Notes: a model not told the origin generated them from the letters alone. A stretch of DNA of 64,000 nt from Plazaster borealis (GCA_021014325.1 CM037469.1:17631701-17695700); one strand, 5' to 3'. Numbered from the stretch's first letter, positions 11,331 to 23,272 are shown. A program made the numbers and translations.

Positions 11331-12319
11331 GTTCGGTTGCGTTCCACCGGGCTATTAGCTCGCATGATTCTTACCACCTTTTTGTGCCGTTGTTTTTTTA
11401 TGTTATTTTATTTCTTTGCCGCCAAAAAGTTGGTTTAGGAAACTAACCTTGGGAAGTCGGGTCTTGCACTGTTACTGGGTGTTTTTCTTCCAACGGGATT
11501 GGGAACAGAAAGCGGGTTCCTCCGTGCAGGTGGCGCTCCGAGTTCGGCGGTAAATTTCACACATTTATATTCAGCGTACATAATGTGCACGGTACGAACG
11601 TAAACACCAGGCGCAGCGCAAAAACACGTTGTCGAAACCTTGACCCCTTTTTTTCTGTTTAACTTTTTGTAGTCAACGCCAGCTCCAACAGGCCCCGTGA
11701 TCCCCGCACGGGGCCCACAGAGACACCAAGTCTGGCCTCTCTAGAGGATCAAAATAATTTAATAATCCGAAAAGAGAGAGAAAGAAAAAAAAAATCAAGC
11801 GAAGATTTTTGTTGTTATTGTTAGTCTGTATTGTTATTATGAAAGTACGCAATATGTGTTGCGGTAAAAAAAAAAAAAAAAAAAAATGGGAGGCCGGTTC
11901 TGTTGGTCGAGAATGGAGGGGGTTAGGAAAGCGACAAGCAAGGACGACTTGGCTTCAGAATACCTTGAAAAAGACACATGGTACACACGTGTAGAAAGTC
12001 ACATGAAGAAAGTCTGTCCCCTCGTCAATTTGTGATTAGATTGATTTCGTGCTCACCCCCTCCCTCAATTACGTAGTCTCTATCTTGGCAGAGAACTGCT
12101 TTTTTTCTCCCACTTCTAAAATAATTCCTTTCTGAGTACATACTTCTGTTAATCAAACTTCTTCATTAGTTGTTTTAATTGAATCGAACTGTTTGATTTA
12201 TTGTGCCTGTTTTAGCTTGACAGGTTTTTAATTAAGTGATGTTTGAAACTTTACATGGTGTGGATCATAAGCAAAACCATAATAGTAAACTTGCGGCTAC
12301 AACCATGTATAAAAAACCT
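11331..12319. other. no gene recognised; poly-A tract
   Basis: Possible transcribed region downstream of the 11.23-kb promoter candidate. A run of about 20 A lies near 11866-11886. No recognised protein. Confidence 0.5.
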
Positions 12320-12412
12320 TTGGGTAGAAGTGTTGGCTCTGAGAAGAGCCGGTGTGGTCTCGACGTTTCGAACAGTTCACTCTGCTCGTCTTCAGGAGAA
12401 CGGTTTTAATTG
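12320..12412 (-). repeat. CTGAAGA...GAAACGTC hairpin repeat
   Basis: On the minus strand the sequence reads CTCCTGAAGACGAGCAGAG, then CTGTTCGAAACGTCGAGACC, then a GGCTC/GAGCC hairpin. The CGAGCAG and CTGTTCG segments can form a 7-bp stem with one G-U pair. The plus-strand copy at 13985-14085 has the same blocks. Confidence 0.7.
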
Positions 12413-12628
12413 ATGCTTTCATACACTTCCCTTCCCGATTACGAATCCACTATGTGATTTTTGAATTAATTCACCGCTGTGTCAATAAATTCTCATGTGA
12501 GTGGTTAGTTCGGATCTGGATTCGGATGTTCTCAATCCGGATCCATCATGTAATCCACTCCCCTCCTTGGCTGGTCACGGAGGAAGAATCTTCTTGGACC
12601 TGAGCGACCATCTTGGGAATTGGTTCTT

Positions 12629-12735
12629 AAGCCCCTTTCACACGAGAGCAATTTAAGCCAGGGCATGGTTATACAATTTCAAAAAATAATACCTAGTGTG
12701 AAAAGACACAATATTTTGGAGTGTCTAAGGTCCCT
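12629..12735 (+). mobile_element. partial CCCTTTCACACGA-type element
   Basis: Begins AAGCCCCTTTCACACGAGAG and continues AGCAATTTAAGCCAGGG, matching the terminal inverted repeat of the complete element at 32569-32832. Only one end is recognisable, so it is a truncated copy. Confidence 0.6.
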
Positions 12736-12814
12736 TGTAAAATCTTGTCTAATTAGTCTTTTTTGTTATTTGTTACTGATATTGAAAAAATAAAATAGGG
12801 AGACCGCCAACATA

Positions 12815-12928
12815 GGGCTAGATAACTCAGTTTGGTAGAGTGCCGGCGCGTTAATCAGATGTCGCTGGTTCAAATCCCGCTCTAGTCAATTTGTCTTTGT
12901 TCAACTCCAAATTATTTCTGGTTTATTA
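12815..12928 (+). mobile_element. tRNA-derived SINE, copy 1
   Basis: The tRNA-like head has an acceptor-like start GGCTAG pairing with CTAGTC near 12888, an A-box-like TAACTCAGTTTGG and a B box GGTTCAAATCC. The anticodon arm does not close as in a working tRNA (mismatch, long loop), and a tail TTTGTCTTTGTTCAACTCC follows. The same head-tail combination recurs at 43025-43135, so this is a SINE rather than a tRNA gene. Confidence 0.7.
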
Positions 12929-13254
12929 AACAATGCATTTGTGTCGCCAGGGCTAAACCACTACAAAGGTAACAGGTTAAAAATAATGAAATATAGTACA
13001 TATAATTATTTAAAATAAACAGTTACGGACTTACGCATGAAACTAAAACACAACAAGATGTTTTCTTTTCTCAATAAATTCTTAGGTTTCTCCTCTTTAA
13101 ATCCAATCAAAGCTAGAAACTGTCTTCAGTTGGAACCGTCTATGGTTTGAAGCAACAATAAACAATAGTGAGCGTCCGTTATTCAAACCACTTTAGCAAT
13201 CGCTGCAGGTGTGTGCTCTCATCCAGGTGTACGCACCATACCATGGAGGAAGCG
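12929..13254. other. no gene recognised
   Basis: AT-rich spacer between the SINE and the second copy of the 480-bp dispersed repeat; nothing identifiable. Confidence 0.5.
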
Positions 13255-13712
13255 AGCTGAGGGGTGCACCCCACTTAATAGGATGAAAACAGAGCCACAG
13301 TCCCATGAAGATTTTGTAGGCCCTCAAAATATTTTGTACTAGACAGATTTGAGAGATAAAGGGGTGCAGTGTAAACAATTTGCATAATGTGACTGGGGGT
13401 TGTTGACTTCAACTTGAAATATTTTGGATGACTTATGCCCTGAAAAAATTGTCCTATTTGCCGAGAGGTCATATTACAATTTGTTTCAAGATTGGTGCTC
13501 GGACGATTGGAAATTTACACAAGTGTTTGGGTGTTTTTTTTATTCGGAGGGTTTTATCAAATTGAGTTTTTATCAAATTGAGCGGAGGGTAAAAGTTTAG
13601 GAGTCAATGGATAATTTTCTCTTTACTGTAAAAAGCTGTGAGATTTCTAGGTATTTTAAAAGAATTGTGAATATTGAGCATTTTGCACTGGATATTATGG
13701 AAGTTTATTTAC
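13255..13712 (+). repeat. dispersed repeat, copy 2 of about 480 bp
   Basis: Partner of 4424-4925 in the same orientation. Shares the GGGTGCACCCCACT start and the GTTGTTGACTTC, TTGTCCTATTTGCCGAGAGG and AAAAGCTGTGAGA blocks in order, with small indels. Confidence 0.75.
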
Positions 13713-13984
13713 TATAGTGTGGTGCATTCTGAGACCGGGATGTGACGTAATGGTTTGGGGCCACGTGACACCATTGATGTAGAAAAATAGATCCATCCAT
13801 CGGGTGAAAGATATTTCAACAATCTTTTAAAACAATTCACACCTGCCCTCTTCGAATGCAAACACATCCTAGAACTTTTTTATGTGGGCGATTTAACAAT
13901 CTTTTCACGACAAGCATCAAAAGTGACATCAATATGTGAGCTTCCGGGGCCATTGGTTGGGCTACAAATCAACCATTTCTTCTC

Positions 13985-14085
13985 CTGAAGATGAGCAGAG
14001 TATATTGTTCGAAACGTCGAGACCACACCGGCTCGTGTCAGAGCCAACACTTCTCACCAAAGTGTTTTATACATTGTTGCACCCG
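13985..14085 (+). repeat. CTGAAGA...GAAACGTC hairpin repeat
   Basis: CTCCTGAAGATGAGCAGAG, then TTGTTCGAAACGTCGAGACC, then a GGCTC/GAGCC hairpin and CAACACTTCTCACC. Opposite orientation to the copy at 12320-12412, 1.6 kb away. The first stem still pairs (TGAGCAG with TTGTTCG, including G-U pairs). Confidence 0.7.
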
Positions 14086-15604
14086 CAAGTTCACTTCTAT
14101 AGTTTTTCTTATCAATCATTTCAATCACAAACATTACGGGGTAAGGGTAAAATAAAAAAAGGGGGTATCTACCTCATCTGCCACGCCCAAGTTCTGTAAC
14201 CACAGTCGAAACATCTGCGAACAACCCGGCTTGCTTTGTTCGCTACTTAACCCGTTGCTTGTTTAGAATTCATCAATTCTACCCCAACACAAAACCGCTC
14301 GTGAAGAATTTTACTTTTTAATGAAGTCCACATCGTCCTTGTATAATCCGTCTGTCAGTCAATTTGTAGAGATTTCCTAGGGGGATTTAACTGTAAATAT
14401 AATTTAATCCCTTAAATCCAGCAATTGAGTGCTTTACATGTGCGTTCAGTTAAGCTTCTGGTATTTGGTACACAAACATCACCGGATAAGGGTGTTCGAC
14501 ACCAGGGTTACAGAAGGGTTTCTCTCGCCATCAGTACCGAGTGGCAAAACCTCACCAAAACACTCATGTTTACCGCCTGTTTCTTCTTTACAACCACCCA
14601 ACATTTATGCGCTACAGCTTTGCGTAAACTGTTGTCTGATTTGTTGTACCTTTTTATATCAAGCGAGAAATTGATATTCTTATTAATATTCGAGTATACT
14701 AAAATGTCAAAGGAAAGTACGTCAATATATAAGGAGAGATGTCTGGGGTTTTTACGCTGTTCCTTTTGATCCACATGCCCTTGGGGTGGAATCACCGCAA
14801 AGGGTGCCGGAGCGAGCGGATCGGTTGCAATACTGCCACGGGAAGGTTCCCCGGCGAAACCGTAGACGTCTGCGTTAACAGCCACGGGCGTGTTTTCGCA
14901 AGGCAAGCCAGCAAGGATTTGCTTTGACAACACGGGTAGGAATGGGGTGATGATTGGCCGGATTAGGTGGGGAATAAGGACAAGCCAGTCACTGGACCAG
15001 CCGTAGAGAAGGGGACGTCAAGGTAGCTGTATTGCCCAAAATTGTCAAATGGTGTGAAAATTTAAGACGAAAAAAAAATACAGATTTGTGATTACGTGTA
15101 CTATACAAAAACATGTTGATTCGTTTTAACTTGAAAGTCGATGATGACAGGTTTCTTACCATTATGCCAATCAGTCTGCCAAGGAGACTTTCTCTCTGAA
15201 TAAACCGAGGAAGATGCATTTGAAGACGCCAACAAAATCACATTTGCTTATTTCGAATAACCAACATAAGAACACACACAGAATTTCCCGTAGCAAAACA
15301 AAACCGCATTTTCGTTTTTTAATTTTTTTTTTATCTCAAACGTGTTCACCGATTCGATGTTTTGCGGTGAATTTACTGAAAACTAGCGATTTGGACTGCA
15401 TGCTGAAACAACAACGTACTTGTAATTTTCCCCATATTTCTAAGGGCCACTTCTATTGCAAAAACAAGCTAGTGAGTGAATCAGAAAACTGAATTCGACC
15501 TTGGAGTCCCTCTACTGTCTTAGTACCAAATCCATTAGTGACTGAGAAACTTCCAGGACCTTTATACGGTGCAAGTTGCACCTGAAGACGATTAGAACAG
15601 CGAC
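14086..15604. other. no gene recognised
   Basis: A GC-richer island at about 14750-15020 is open on both strands but matches no protein I recognise; it could be a conserved regulatory element or an unrecognised exon. Confidence 0.5.
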
Positions 15605-15948
15605 TTAAAGGTATTGTACACTTTTGGAACAGCTCAAATCAGTGTCCACATTGTGTGATTCAACATATGTATGAACAAACAAACCTGTGAAAGTGTGAGC
15701 TTAATTGGTCATCGAGATCACGAGAAAAATTAGTGAAAAGAGACCTTACGTGTTTTCTGTTTTTTTCTTCAAATTATCGCGCGTGATAAAAACTATTGTT
15801 TTACTCATTTCTCAGAAACAATAGCATTTTAGGTAGAAATATTTCAAGGAACCCTTTCTATCATTACTTACTTTAAATCATGTAAGTTATGTGTGAATCT
15901 GTGAACATTGTGTTTTTCGATCTTACCAATAGTGTACAGGGCCTTTAA
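15605..15948. mobile_element. TTAA-flanked MITE, family 3 (diverged)
   Basis: TTAA at both ends with imperfect inverted termini (AAGGTATTGTACACTTTTGG and the complement of CCAATAGTGTACAGGGCCTT). Shares ACAAACCTGTGAAA and AATTGGTCATCGA blocks with family 1 but has a different centre. No coding capacity. Confidence 0.8.
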
Positions 15949-16196
15949 AACCAAGCTATTTCACATTCATTACATTGTTACAAGGTTGTACCACAAACCT
16001 CTCCAAATTTGACAATTTCTCCCACTAATATTGTTCTAAAGAATCTAATACATCTACGGAAACCATGTGTCAGTGATTCATGTTTTGCGAAAGTTTCTTT
16101 GTCCTTTCGGTTTCACTATTATATTGTTTTGTTTTGTGAAACACACGAGTTTTTACAGTCGTCAGTTGCCGGTCCTATTTTGAGACCAAAATGATG

Positions 16197-16553
16197 TTTA
16201 AAGGCACTGAACACGTTTGGAAATTGTCAAAGACCAGTGTTCTCACTTGGTGTATCCCAACATATGCATAAAATAACAAACCTGTGAAAATTTGGGCTCA
16301 ATTGGTCATCGAAGTTGCAAGAACATGATGAAAGAAAAAACACCCTTGTTGTTCAAATTTGTGTGCTTTCAGATGGGAATAAAAATTTCTTTAGTGAGAA
16401 ATTACCTCTTTCTCAAAAACTACGTTACTTCAGAGAGAGTCGTTTCCTACAATGTTTTATACTATCAACAGCTCTCCGTCGCTTGTTACCAAGTAAGTTT
16501 TTATGCTAATATTTGTTTTGAGTCATTACCAAACGTGTACGATACCTTTAAAG
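16197..16553. mobile_element. TTAA-type MITE, family 1
   Basis: About 357 bp with inverted termini AAGGCACTGAACACGTTTGG and the complement of ACGTGTACGATACCTTTAA. The central AACTTCTTGCAAGAAG hairpin is lost. Reverse orientation relative to the 7187 copy. Confidence 0.9.
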
Positions 16554-18711
16554 CAATATTGATGTACAGTGTACAATAATGCTGCGTCGTTCCCAACCGT
16601 GATAGTGAAGTTTACAATAATGTCACCCCTGGATTGGTTCCTGGGACGTCCGGTGAGTTTGATCTTTAAATAATAATTTGGGTAGGACTAATGCTGGCTT
16701 AGATACTTTAGCTATGGATCAGCAAGTATTTATTCAAGTGATATTGCCTCGCCTTTGTCAGCATTGCAGATGTTATTTCTCTGGAGGATTGGTACTGATA
16801 TGAATTTTATATTCAGTGAGTTTAAAGATTGAAACTAATAATTTATTCCTTTTGATGATTACCTGTGCTATGTCTTTAGTCGCACATTTTTCAAACAAAC
16901 TGTCGGTTGACAGAGTTGTATAAAAAAACAATTTGTCAATTTTGTCGATACAAAACAAAGGCAGTGACATAAATTCCAGCTTTGCTCTGATGTCCACAAT
17001 GTTTAAATTTGTTCACTCGCTATTATTGTATAGGACTACATAATAAAACTAACGTACACGTGATTTTACAGTCATCATTACATAATGAGTCCTTGAAAAT
17101 TGATAATTTTGGCCTGACCAACTATTAATTTCACTTGAATATTAGCTTGATCAATTTATGACTGCTATATGATAATTTGTTAAATTTGTTCAGGATAGAT
17201 TATTAATAAAACGAGTCTTTATTTGAGTGTATTAAAAGAACGAGTCACGCTGGTCAACATTTTTTAAGCCATGAACAAAAATAAGATGGGTTGCGATAAG
17301 CACTCGAAAGTTCACCCATGGTTCACCCCAGTGGCCCTCTGGTACAACCCTGTTTCTCTTCCCGTAACTTCCTCTGACGTTTTTGACTCCTACTTCCGCT
17401 GGTACCATCGGTTGTTTTCTTCAGGTAGCGTCCCCCCCCCAATCATGAGGCCGGGTGAAAACACACATTTTCTCCCCTCAGCGGGAGGTGGTAAGAATTC
17501 TCAAGACGCTTGCTCAGGGTGGATAGCATTTCCATTCCCGAGTCAGCGCTTGAAACCAGAAATGGTTTATGCAGCGGTCGGTAGTGAAAACAAGTCTATA
17601 CACCACCTCTCAGTCTTTATCACATCAAACACACATTAAGACTGGCATTGGTTATAGAAGATGTTATCCTTCTCTCAGAACCGAGAGTGGTGTGTTACCC
17701 GAAACCCGTACCCCGGTAAACTGCTTTTCGTCCCGTATCCCTCCCCAAAAATCCTACCTTTGGACCGATACCATTGACCGCGGCTTCTTGAGCCCACCTT
17801 TACAAAACCGACTAATTGGCTTTCACTGGCCCCGGGGCCTCGACGCTTATCACCTGTTCCACTTCAGCATTATTTTTTTATTGCTGGCAATTTCTCCGGA
17901 AGATGATTTTCCATCTACCGTGTCTCTTTGATCTCACCATTACTGGTCGGTATAAGCTTACTCTCTCGGCCAGGTAACCGACTCCAAACCCGCCATCTCT
18001 GTTCACCGCAGACTCCAAAAAAAGATCAAAGCGAATCTCGAAGAGGGAGAGTTGTCAACTGTCTTTATAGTTTGTTGTTCGTCATCCTCAGATGACATTT
18101 AGCAGACGAAGGGTTCAGGCACGCTCCGTTCCAGGAATATTCGAGTTGTTTTGATCACTTCGTGGGCATCGAAACATCTGCCATGTTATTTTTTGCAGTC
18201 CGTAAAGTGACTTATATGACAGCGTGTGTTTTAACAGTACCTTTAAAAAATAACAAGAGATATCGACGAAAAGGGACAAACAAAAGTTGAAAATACTGTT
18301 GCAATTGTCTTTTGAAAGGGGTCGGTAAATGCAATTGTCTTTTGAAAGGGGTTGGTAAAGTAATCTATCCTGGTTGGTTTGTATTCTTTTCTATAAAAAA
18401 ATTGTAACTAATTTGGTGACAGTTTCCAAAAGGAAAAGTGAACAAACTTACAATTCAAGAAAATTCAAATCAGAAAAAGCATTAAACAGTACTGTAAAAC
18501 AAATTTAAAGAAGTTGATTTTCCTATAACTTTGAATTTCCTATTGTATACTGTTTGCCAAATCAAACCATTTTGTGATTTTCTTCATTTAATTACTAAGT
18601 GCCCAATTTGACAATTCAAGACCTTTTCCCACATCTTATTTCCGATGGTTTTGCAGTTCTTGTACAAACGATGAGCTTCGTTATTATATGGTTTGGAGTT
18701 TGAAGTAACCA
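16554..18711. other. no gene recognised
   Basis: AT-rich at first, then a more balanced region from about 17270 to 18130 with long but unrecognised plus-strand frames (17271-17931). A 31-bp tandem duplication containing CAATTGTCTTTTGAAAGGGG lies at about 18299-18360. Confidence 0.5.
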
Positions 18712-18752
18712 TAACTATAACCATAACTATAACCATAACCCTAACCCTAAAC
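18712..18752. repeat. degenerate telomere-like interstitial repeat
   Basis: Variants of CCATAACTATAA grade into two CCCTAA units (AACCCTAACCCTAAAC). It resembles a short interstitial telomeric-type tract on the CCCTAA strand; only two perfect units are present. Confidence 0.6.
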
Positions 18753-19580
18753 TACTCGAGAACCGTTGCTGTGGTCATTTCTGTTATGGAGAGTTCCGTT
18801 TCCGCTGCCACCGGCGGTTCTCTTGAGCCAATTTTCCGACCGGCTGATCTGCGAGAAAGACCCACACAGTGACGTTTGTCTCGGGGCGGTGGAAACGCAG
18901 CAGAGTCCGGTATTGTTGAATGGCCCCTTTCCCATCACGACACAATCAGCCACAAACTGAACAAGTTAAAATGGAGTCACATTATCTCAAATAACGCAGA
19001 CATTGCATTGGTACATCTGTTGTAACTGCGCTCAGTGAAGTCGCTCTCTCACTCAAAGGCCAACATTTCATGTATCATGTATGCTTTTTAAAACTAGGGT
19101 ATGACGTTCAATATTAACAATGTTGGTGACTAATTGTTTGTTAGCAATATGCCAAAAAAATGACAAAAGTATACTTAGCATTTTCTATGATTATGAGGAC
19201 ACGTCATTCGTTGGAAATGATCACGTGGTCAGCTCTCAACCATTAGCCAGACGATTATGAACAATCATGAATGATAACAGTGGCCTGATCGCGATTCTAA
19301 TTTGCATCTACTTTGCATATAATTAACATAGAGCGGTCAAAGACAGTAAAGTAAAGACACGAGAGGAACGCCAGTGTTCATTATTCAGATAATTTATTAT
19401 AAAAATTCTATATAATTTACAACAATGTAATTTTATTGAGTATTTGCTTTAATTCCTAACACAGAGTTTGAAAAAAAGAAAACAAATGGTGGGTATTAAT
19501 ATTAGCTGGGATAAAAATAAATAAGAGAAAGGCTAGATATAAAGACGAAGCCTTCAGTGAAATCAGTTTTGAAATGAGTA
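18753..19580. other. no gene recognised
   Basis: A GC-richer patch at 18760-18960, open on both strands, resembles no known protein. The rest is AT-rich and nearly free of the short elements common elsewhere. Confidence 0.5.
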
Positions 19581-19640
19581 CGACGTCATGATGACGTCAT
19601 GTCAAAGGAGGATATAAATCCAACGAGGAACGTTAGGGGT
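19581..19640 (+). promoter_or_regulatory. CRE palindrome with TATA-like box
   Basis: Two overlapping CRE-type sites (CGACGTCATG then TGACGTCA at 19592-19599) stand 13 bases before TATAAAT at 19613-19619. A plus-strand start would fall near 19645. It would run convergently toward the 3' end of zic. No coding frame of note follows, so this is a weak promoter or enhancer candidate. Confidence 0.3.
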
Positions 19641-22609
19641 GAGCAGAAGAGATTAAAGGCAGTGTTTTAATTCAGATCGGGGGAAAATATTGCATGATTT
19701 TAAGGCAGTAATATTTGCATTTAAAGACGAAGATTTACGGTAGTTGCCCGTTTATGCTTTTTAGAAGAAAAAAATACTTAATTTGTTTTCTTTCGAAAAA
19801 AGAGTTTGAGTGAAGACAACTTAACATTCTATTGTCTCAGGCTCAGACTGAATGGGTAAATTTAAGAGGATCAAACTTTGCGACCGAGAAGGAATATTCT
19901 CAATATGTCCAGAACAATGATCGGATGAGTCCAACTGAGAAAAAAAAAATCACAAATAAAATCGTACACTGTTTTTTCAGTCTATGGGGGCCAACCTTTG
20001 AAGGCATTTGAGGTAAAACGGTGTCCAGTTTCGTGTTTGAGGTTTTACAAGATTCTGCTATGAACCAAATAAAGATGTCTTGGTTCTAGGGTTAAATATC
20101 TAAAATTGTCAAACTTAGACACCGAAAGAAATTTGCAATAATTATAATTTGTTTTTAATAGAAGGTGAGTATTGCGTCAAATAACAGAAAAAGCCCCCCC
20201 CCCATAAAATAAATAAAAACAATAAAACCCACAGAACTTCAAAGAAGAGACACTTCCATCATTGGCGTAATAATCTTAGTTACATATGCCTTGATTTGTA
20301 ATTCTTACTCTCATTTTGTGTTGGTCAATAAAATAAAAACATAAAAAGGTAAAAAATGATAATAATATGGAGATCTTTCCTAAAAATCCAGCCATTTCAT
20401 TGTCATATAATATAAAAACAAAGAGTAGTTTATTGCATTTAATATGCATTCATGACTTGCATTCGGAACATAATTAATTTTAATGATTGTCAAATTCTAC
20501 ACACAAGTCAGGAACATTTTGTTCAAGACGAACCCAGGATTTCCCCAGTCTCATAATTGTAAACCGAAAATGTTCCAGTTTAAAAAATATCATAATAACT
20601 ATACAACAAATATTAACATTTTACGGTCTTTTTTGTTTTAATGGCAAGAGGGTGTTTTTTTAACCATAATGTTTGGTTTTGTTAAATAATGTAACTTAGT
20701 CGTCGTAGTCTCCAGTTCAAGTTTGATGTCTTTCCCGTGTATTAAAGCCACAGTAAACCAGTTCAATAAGTCTCCATTGATCAGGCGACCATTTTGAAAA
20801 AAACCATATATGTCTAGTTCTTGTTATTCCACTTTAAAAATGTCAGTCCATAACTGATTAAATGGATTTGCTTCTCAATGCTTTATGCTATGAACTAATT
20901 GTTTTTCTCTCCATGTGTACTTTCGGGCCTACTAGTTATTATGCAATGCACTTTTGTGGATCCCTTAGCTGCATTGATAGCATTGATAGTCATTATTTGC
21001 AACCGCTTTACGCAACTGTATTCATTAATTGCGTCTTAATTTACGTCATTAACGATTAAACATTGTACGAAATCATGTTCGACATTCACATGTTACGTGA
21101 GCCAACCACAAAAAACTTGGTCTCAGTCGCTCGATTTCTTTGAGGTGTTTTGTTTGTTTTTATGAACAGCGTTTGTGAGAGAGTGAGAGAGAGACATTTA
21201 ATGGATAGCAGTGTGCGTGAGTTTATGTTTAAAGACAAATCTAACAAGACACTTTAGGGAGAACCATTGAGCGTACTGTGGCATTATCAGACGGTGGTTT
21301 TAGACCTAGACTGATTTAGAGCTTCAATCTTGACACTCACTCACATCTTGAGTCATCTCTCTCTAGCTCTCCCGACACCCATCTGTCACCCTGTGTATGT
21401 CCGTAACTGCTTCACCCATTCTAATCTCTATTGTCAGTTACACTTTCTATATACCTTGACTGAAATGACGTAGCCGCCAATTGGTTCATAAAGACAACTC
21501 TCAGCCTTTGGGAAACCACGGCTTTTGCCACAGGCTCCGTCCCTTAAATCGCGAGACCTCGTGTACAACCGAACGTGTTTTTGTATCATCACTAACGGAG
21601 CTGAAGTTGAAAATGACTGCACGGTAGTGGTTTCGACAAGGCTGGAAGTCATTGTGTGCCGTTTCAAAACTTTGGCTTTGGCTCTGGCTACGGTTTGGAC
21701 TCCGTCATCAATTTTAGAGCAGTGTACATTTTGTACGGAGCCCTTAGCCGAGGTTTGGAAAAAAACCTATGTACCTCTTCATCGCAGCGCCGCCATCAAC
21801 GGTCGGGCTCCCTGAATGCAAGACATTGATCTCAATGCGGATTCGTTGACACATTCAAAGGAGCCAGACTCTTGTCATACAAGCCTCTGTTTTGGTCCCG
21901 AAGGATTGTGAGAAGAGGACCAAGATGGCGGCATTTATACAGGATTGTAAAAAGAGGACCAAGATGGTGGCATTGTGATAAAAATGGTTTCTCTCGACAA
22001 AACTCATAATGGATTCATGTACCGGTAAAAGGTTCATATTAGGGTTTATACACTGTATCTAGCATAGGTCAGTATTAAAAAAAAAACCCAGAAGCACACA
22101 AAAATGTAAACCTTGTCCTTGTAAAGGTTTTTACAAATTGCCATCAAGAACAACTTCAGCGCCAACCTGCAAGTACATTTAAGCATAATCTGAGAAGAGT
22201 TTAAACGAGCTCCTTTAAATCTGCCTCCCGTTTATATAGGGTTCTTGAACGAGGTCTCTGACTGGCTCCAAGTTGTTGTAGGGGATCGTTGATCAACAAA
22301 CAGTTTTTTAAGTTCTAAAAATGGTCCAGGCGCCTTACGGTTCTCCTCGACATTGCAAAAAACCCAAAGTTCTAAGTGCCATTGCAGCTCGTTCACTGTG
22401 GCCCTGAACCTTGTCCCATACTCGTCGTAGTCTTGGTGCAGATTGACTTTTGCATGATATTCATTTTGTACCCGTAGTTTTGTTGTTGTTGTTGTTGTTG
22501 TTGTCCAGACTCAGTCACGAATCAAATCAAGAGATGTTGTTGTCCTCCTGCGGAGTGAGTACTGATAAAATTTGTTTCGTTTTTGTTTTGTTACAAAGAG
22601 TCGAGTCTA
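19641..22609 (-). other. 3' flank of zic; possible 3' untranslated region
   Basis: About 3 kb downstream of the zic stop on the minus strand without any copy of the dispersed elements seen elsewhere. A (GTT)n tract lies at about 22480-22504 and a 50-bp imperfect duplication containing GAGGACCAAGATGG at 21906-21975. AATAAA on the minus strand occurs at about 20423 and, further out, near 19432 and 19391; ATTAAA occurs near 21196. Any of these could be the poly(A) signal; the sequence alone does not decide. Confidence 0.4.
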
Positions 22610-23094
22610 TCAATAGTTTGACGTGTTGTTACTCGAACTTGGTGGAATTCTGGAACTCATAGAGGGGTGGGTGTTACTGTTTCCACTGTTCACTGGGGAT
22701 GGCTCATTACTAGGCGGTGTGGGCATACCGCCTGCCGTCTGGCACACGTACCATTCGCTCAGATTGGTCGCAGGGTTGCTGGACAGGCTAGGGGCCGGTG
22801 GCATGCTGCTCCCGATCCCGCCACCACCTCCACCGACCTGTGACTGCGAGGACTCGGAGCTCGTCGTCGGTGAGGTGGCCGCCGGTTCGAACACCCCCGG
22901 GGGTGGGGGAGATTTGCTGTGCACCTTCATGTGTTTCCGGAGGGAGCTGGGGTGCGTGTAGCTTTTGTCGCAGCCCCTGATCTTGCAGTTGTACGGCTTG
23001 TCTGAGGTGTGGACGTGAGAGTGTTTTTTCCGGTCGCTGGAGTTGGCGAAGCGGCGATCGCAGCCGTCAAACTCGCACTTGAAGGGCTTCTCCC
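22610..23094 (-). CDS. zic: Zic-family transcription factor, coding exon 2 (fingers 4-5 and C-terminus)
   Basis: Second coding exon of the Zic gene, nuclear C2H2 zinc-finger DNA-binding protein. It starts after a good acceptor (TTTTGCAG, AG at 23096-23095) in phase 1 and joins exon 1 to rebuild the linker Thr-Gly-Glu-Lys-Pro. It encodes residues 373-533: finger 4 (Cys379, Cys384, His397, His401), linker TSDKPYNC, and finger 5 (Cys409, Cys414, His427, His431). Finger 5 has a C-X4-C pair (CKIRGC), as in fly odd-paired, unlike the shorter C-X2-C of human ZIC1. The tail is Ser/Pro/Gly-rich, with six glycines around residues 460-465, the conserved EWYV motif at about 486-489, and 44 further residues after it. 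TGA stop at 22612-22610. Family identity is certain; the symbol does not imply orthology to one vertebrate ZIC paralogue. Confidence 0.97.
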
Positions 23095-23272
23095 CTGCAA
23101 AATACAACAAAATTACAATTTAAATAAAATTATTTGAACCAAAGTATAACCTGCATTCGGCATAACAAAACAAAAGTCCCGATATCAGAGTTTTTATCAA
23201 TTCAAGGTGAAATTTAATGTTTTTAAAATTCAAAACGTTCAAAATGAAGGTTTTGTTGTGCATTGGAAATTG

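Noticed and set aside
12815..12889. A functional tRNA gene
   Set aside because: A and B boxes are present, but the anticodon arm does not pair properly and position 33 is not U; a second copy with the same non-tRNA tail shows it is a SINE.
13936..14199. Protein with EDEQSILFETSRPH motif
   Set aside because: The motif is the translated CTGAAGA...GAAACGTC dispersed repeat; it is conserved as nucleotide structure and present in non-coding contexts on both strands.
17271..17931. Pair of plus-strand frames of about 120 codons
   Set aside because: Unrelated to any family I know, without splice or promoter support; treated as chance frames.
22623..22980. Plus-strand frames opposite zic exon 2
   Set aside because: Shadow of the zinc-finger exon on the other strand.
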